Below, piece by piece: positions 6,818-7,379 of a DNA stretch of 7,379 bases (position 1 is the first letter of the stretch; each line of letters opens with the position of its first letter). Under the pieces are notes generated by a model. The model was not told the DNA's origin. It searched no databases and saw only the letters and a list, made by a program, of their open reading frames with translations. Source of the DNA: Clostridia bacterium. Its GTDB lineage: Bacteria; Bacillota_A; Clostridia; UMGS1810. A program made the position numbers and the translations under genes. The stretch covers positions 1 to 7,379 of the forward strand of contig JAFSBJ010000017.1 of the NCBI GenBank assembly GCA_017437345.1, read 5' to 3'.

Positions 6818-6846
6818 ATTATATATGGAAAGTCTGATATACAGAC
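6818..6846 (-). promoter_or_regulatory. Probable mgtC-family promoter with inverted-repeat operator candidate
   Basis: A perfect -10 box TATAAT lies on the minus strand at 6823-6818, with the start of transcription near 6811 and the ribosome binding site at 6810-6801. No good -35 box is found at the right distance; the region there (6841-6846) is instead part of an inverted repeat, GTCTG-N5-CAGAC (6832-6846). A weak -35 covered by a small palindrome suggests control by an activator or repressor, which is inference. Confidence 0.5.
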
Positions 6847-6854
6847 CTAAAATG

Positions 6855-6887
6855 AAAAAAATCAATCGTGCTTTACTGGCACGATTG
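6855..6887 (-). terminator. Intrinsic terminator upstream of the mgtC-family gene
   Basis: A 9-bp perfect stem (6863-6871 with 6879-6887, arm CAATCGTGC) with a 7-base loop is followed on the minus strand by A and then seven T residues (6861-6855). The plus-strand side has no T-run. It would stop any transcript coming from the tRNA-Gln side before the mgtC-family promoter. Confidence 0.85.
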
Positions 6888-6921
6888 GTGTGAAAATAAA
6901 TGATTTGTTTGGTATTTAAGT

Positions 6922-7020
6922 GACGATATACTCGCTTACGCTCGTTCTATATATTTGCTTCGCAAATGCGATATAACTTACGGACAGTCGGTAGCGTCTG
7001 CCCATACAGTTGCGATATAC
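6922..7020. repeat. Short hairpin/CGATATA repeat segment
   Basis: CGATATA occurs at 6924-6930, 6969-6975 and 7013-7019, a spacing of 45 and 44 bases. Between the first two are a mirror-type sequence, CTCGCTTACGCTC (6931-6943), and a hairpin ATTTGC-TTC-GCAAAT (6953-6967) carrying GCTTCGC. Between the second and third lies a weaker stem around 6981-7002. The layout looks like two adjacent units of a dispersed palindromic repeat, but copies elsewhere in the genome cannot be seen from here. Confidence 0.5.
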
Positions 7021-7049
7021 CCCGGAAGGACATCATATTGCTTCACAAT
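7020..7049. repeat. Short repeat, first copy (tRNA-tail-like end plus hairpin)
   Basis: This 30-base segment matches 7120-7149 at 28 of 30 positions. It contains GGAAGGAC, which equals the end of the tRNA-Gln T-arm as read on the plus strand, and then most of a hairpin, ATATTG-CTTCA-CAATAT (7035-7051). Its loop sequence GCTTCAC is a one-base variant of the GCTTCGC core. Confidence 0.7.
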
Positions 7050-7052
7050 ATA

Positions 7053-7131
7053 GAGTCCTTTCTATTTAATTTTAAAAAACAATAACCGCACACAAGATGC
7101 GGTTATTATTTTTTAACAGCCCTGGAAGGAC
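7053..7131 (-). repeat. 79-base direct repeat, distal copy: terminator plus tRNA-Gln 3' remnant
   Basis: This block equals 7264-7342 at 78 of 79 positions (only 7092 against 7303 differs), at an offset of 211 bases. Its part 7117-7131 repeats the last 15 bases of the tRNA-Gln gene, tRNA positions 59-73 including the discriminator G, with no tRNA body beyond. It is therefore a remnant produced by duplication or by insertion at the tRNA 3' end. Confidence 0.9.
7074..7114. terminator. Bidirectional terminator, distal copy
   Basis: A 10-bp stem (7081-7090 with 7098-7107, arm AATAACCGCA) with a 7-base loop has six A residues on one side and six T residues on the other (7074-7079, 7109-7114), so it can act on either strand. 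It is the duplicated copy of the tRNA-Gln terminator. Confidence 0.8.
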
Positions 7132-7149
7132 ATCATATTGCTTCGCAAT
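7120..7149. repeat. Short repeat, second copy (tRNA-tail end plus GCTTCGC hairpin)
   Basis: This segment matches 7020-7049 at 28 of 30 positions. It starts within the tRNA-Gln remnant and ends with the hairpin ATTGC-TTC-GCAAT (7137-7149). Confidence 0.7.
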
Positions 7150-7263
7150 CTGCCCTGCTTCGCCGACCCAAATGCTTCGCATTTCGGGACCCGTCTCGCA
7201 CCTTGCTCGTCGAAAACATGCCACCGGCATGTTTTCTTATGACTCGCAACCTTCTCAAGGTTC
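7150..7263. repeat. Hairpin cluster between the two 79-base repeats
   Basis: The segment is almost entirely self-complementary in pieces. There is a GCTTCGC at 7157-7163, a hairpin AAATGC-TTC-GCATTT (7170-7184) flanked by CCC and GGG, a perfect 11-bp hairpin at 7212-7222 with 7226-7236 around a 3-base loop, and a 12-bp stem with one bulge from 7241 to 7268 that runs into the next repeat. No coding signal is visible. Confidence 0.7.
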
Positions 7264-7273
7264 GAGTCCTTTC
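7258..7273 (+). repeat. Inverted copy of the tRNA-Gln T-arm
   Basis: The 16 bases read on the plus strand AGGTTCGAGTCCTTTC, which is the reverse complement of 7335-7350 in the tRNA gene at 15 of 16 positions. The terminator at 7285-7325 thus lies between inverted T-arm sequences. The match includes the T-loop TTCGAGT, but no other tRNA arm is present here, so it is not a second tRNA gene. Confidence 0.75.
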
Positions 7274-7342
7274 TATTTAATTTTAAAAAACAATAACCGC
7301 ACCCAAGATGCGGTTATTATTTTTTAACAGCCCTGGAAGGAC
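7264..7342 (-). repeat. 79-base direct repeat, proximal copy, ending inside tRNA-Gln
   Basis: This is the presumed original of the duplicated block: it starts just after the T-arm-like stem and extends through the terminator into the true 3' end of the tRNA-Gln gene (7328-7342). It matches 7053-7131 at 78 of 79 positions. Confidence 0.9.
7285..7325. terminator. Terminator of tRNA-Gln (works on both strands)
   Basis: A 10-bp stem (7292-7301 with 7309-7318, arm AATAACCGCA) and a 7-base loop are flanked by six A residues (7285-7290) and six T residues (7320-7325). On the minus strand the hairpin starts 10 bases after the tRNA 3' end, so it should end the tRNA transcript; by symmetry it can act on the plus strand too. 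Confidence 0.88.
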
Positions 7343-7379
7343 TCGAACCTCCGAAATGCCGGAATCAGAATCCGGTGCC
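7328..7379 (-). tRNA. tRNA-Gln (anticodon CTG), 3' part only
   Basis: Read on the minus strand, the segment starts with the end of the D-arm (GGCA). The anticodon stem CCGGA/TCCGG holds the loop TTCTGAT, giving anticodon CTG for glutamine codon CAG. Then come the variable region CATTTC, the T-arm GGAGG-TTCGAGT-CCTTC, the acceptor 3' strand CAGGGCT, and discriminator G73 at position 7328. The D-arm end through variable region is nearly the same as in E. coli tRNA-Gln(CUG), with one extra base in the variable loop. No CCA is encoded, so it must be added after transcription. The 5' half lies beyond the window; the acceptor 5' strand should read AGCCCTG. Confidence 0.93.

Larger units (their letters stand above)
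6890..7327. other. Gene-free stretch of short repeats and hairpins beside tRNA-Gln
   Basis: I see no credible protein gene here on either strand: no open frame with a ribosome binding site and family signal. What it holds is a set of small repeats. CGATATA recurs at 6924, 6969 and 7013. The core GCTTCGC occurs four times, three of them in hairpins. A 79-base block with the tRNA 3' tail and terminator occurs twice (the second copy ends inside the tRNA gene), and a perfect 11-bp hairpin lies at 7212-7236. The separate blocks are listed below. Confidence 0.8.

Noticed and set aside
6796..6850. A magnesium-sensing M-box riboswitch before the MgtC-family gene
   Set aside because: The terminator at 6855-6887 and the -10 box at 6818-6823 leave only about 16 leader bases, far too few.
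7258..7273. A second tRNA gene on the plus strand, suggested by GGTTCGAGTCC
   Set aside because: Only a T-arm-like hairpin is present; no anticodon arm, D-arm or acceptor stem fits on either side. It is explained as an inverted copy of the tRNA-Gln T-arm.
6922..7273. A CRISPR array
   Set aside because: The repeats differ in length, spacing and sequence, there are no uniform spacers and no cas genes nearby.
7097..7327. A 76-codon plus-strand open frame in the tRNA-Gln flank
   Set aside because: It consists of hairpins and the duplicated terminator, has no ribosome binding site and no recognisable protein family; it is chance reading through repeats.

Overview
This AT-rich window reads as chromosomal DNA of a low-GC Gram-positive bacterium of class Clostridia, most likely a gut Oscillospirales/Ruminococcaceae-type organism. 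The grounds are the gene order scpA-scpB-DUF2953, strong purine-rich ribosome binding sites, sigma-A-type promoters, intrinsic terminators with T-tracts, and a tRNA gene with no encoded CCA. Genus cannot be fixed from the sequence alone. Every real gene lies on the minus strand, so transcription runs from right to left.

Layout in transcription order. (1) Positions 7328-7379 hold the 3' part of tRNA-Gln(CTG), cut by the window edge. (2) Positions about 6890-7327 are a 440-base gene-free stretch of duplicated tRNA-tail/terminator sequence and short hairpins, many with the core GCTTCGC. (3) A terminator at 6855-6887 isolates a monocistronic MgtC/SapB-family membrane protein gene (6121-6795). (4) A perfect 36-bp palindrome (6039-6074) looks like the mgtC-family terminator and also overlaps a good promoter for the next operon. 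That operon holds an SseB-like protein starting at TTG (4858-6018) and a lipoprotein of unknown function (4123-4839). (5) A 232-base gap carries a perfect-consensus sigma-A promoter and a hairpin leader. (6) A tight operon follows: lysA (2589-3890), an M50 membrane metalloprotease (1924-2574), scpA (1151-1909), scpB (456-1136) and a DUF2953 gene running off the left edge (1-428).

The last operon joins the final step of lysine synthesis to two subunits of the SMC-ScpAB chromosome condensation complex; the three spacers from lysA to scpB are each exactly 14 bases. The coding content is mostly housekeeping. I see no defence system, CRISPR array, integrase or transposase. The least explained material is the repeat array beside tRNA-Gln, the palindrome that seems to combine terminator and promoter, and the SseB-like/lipoprotein pair.
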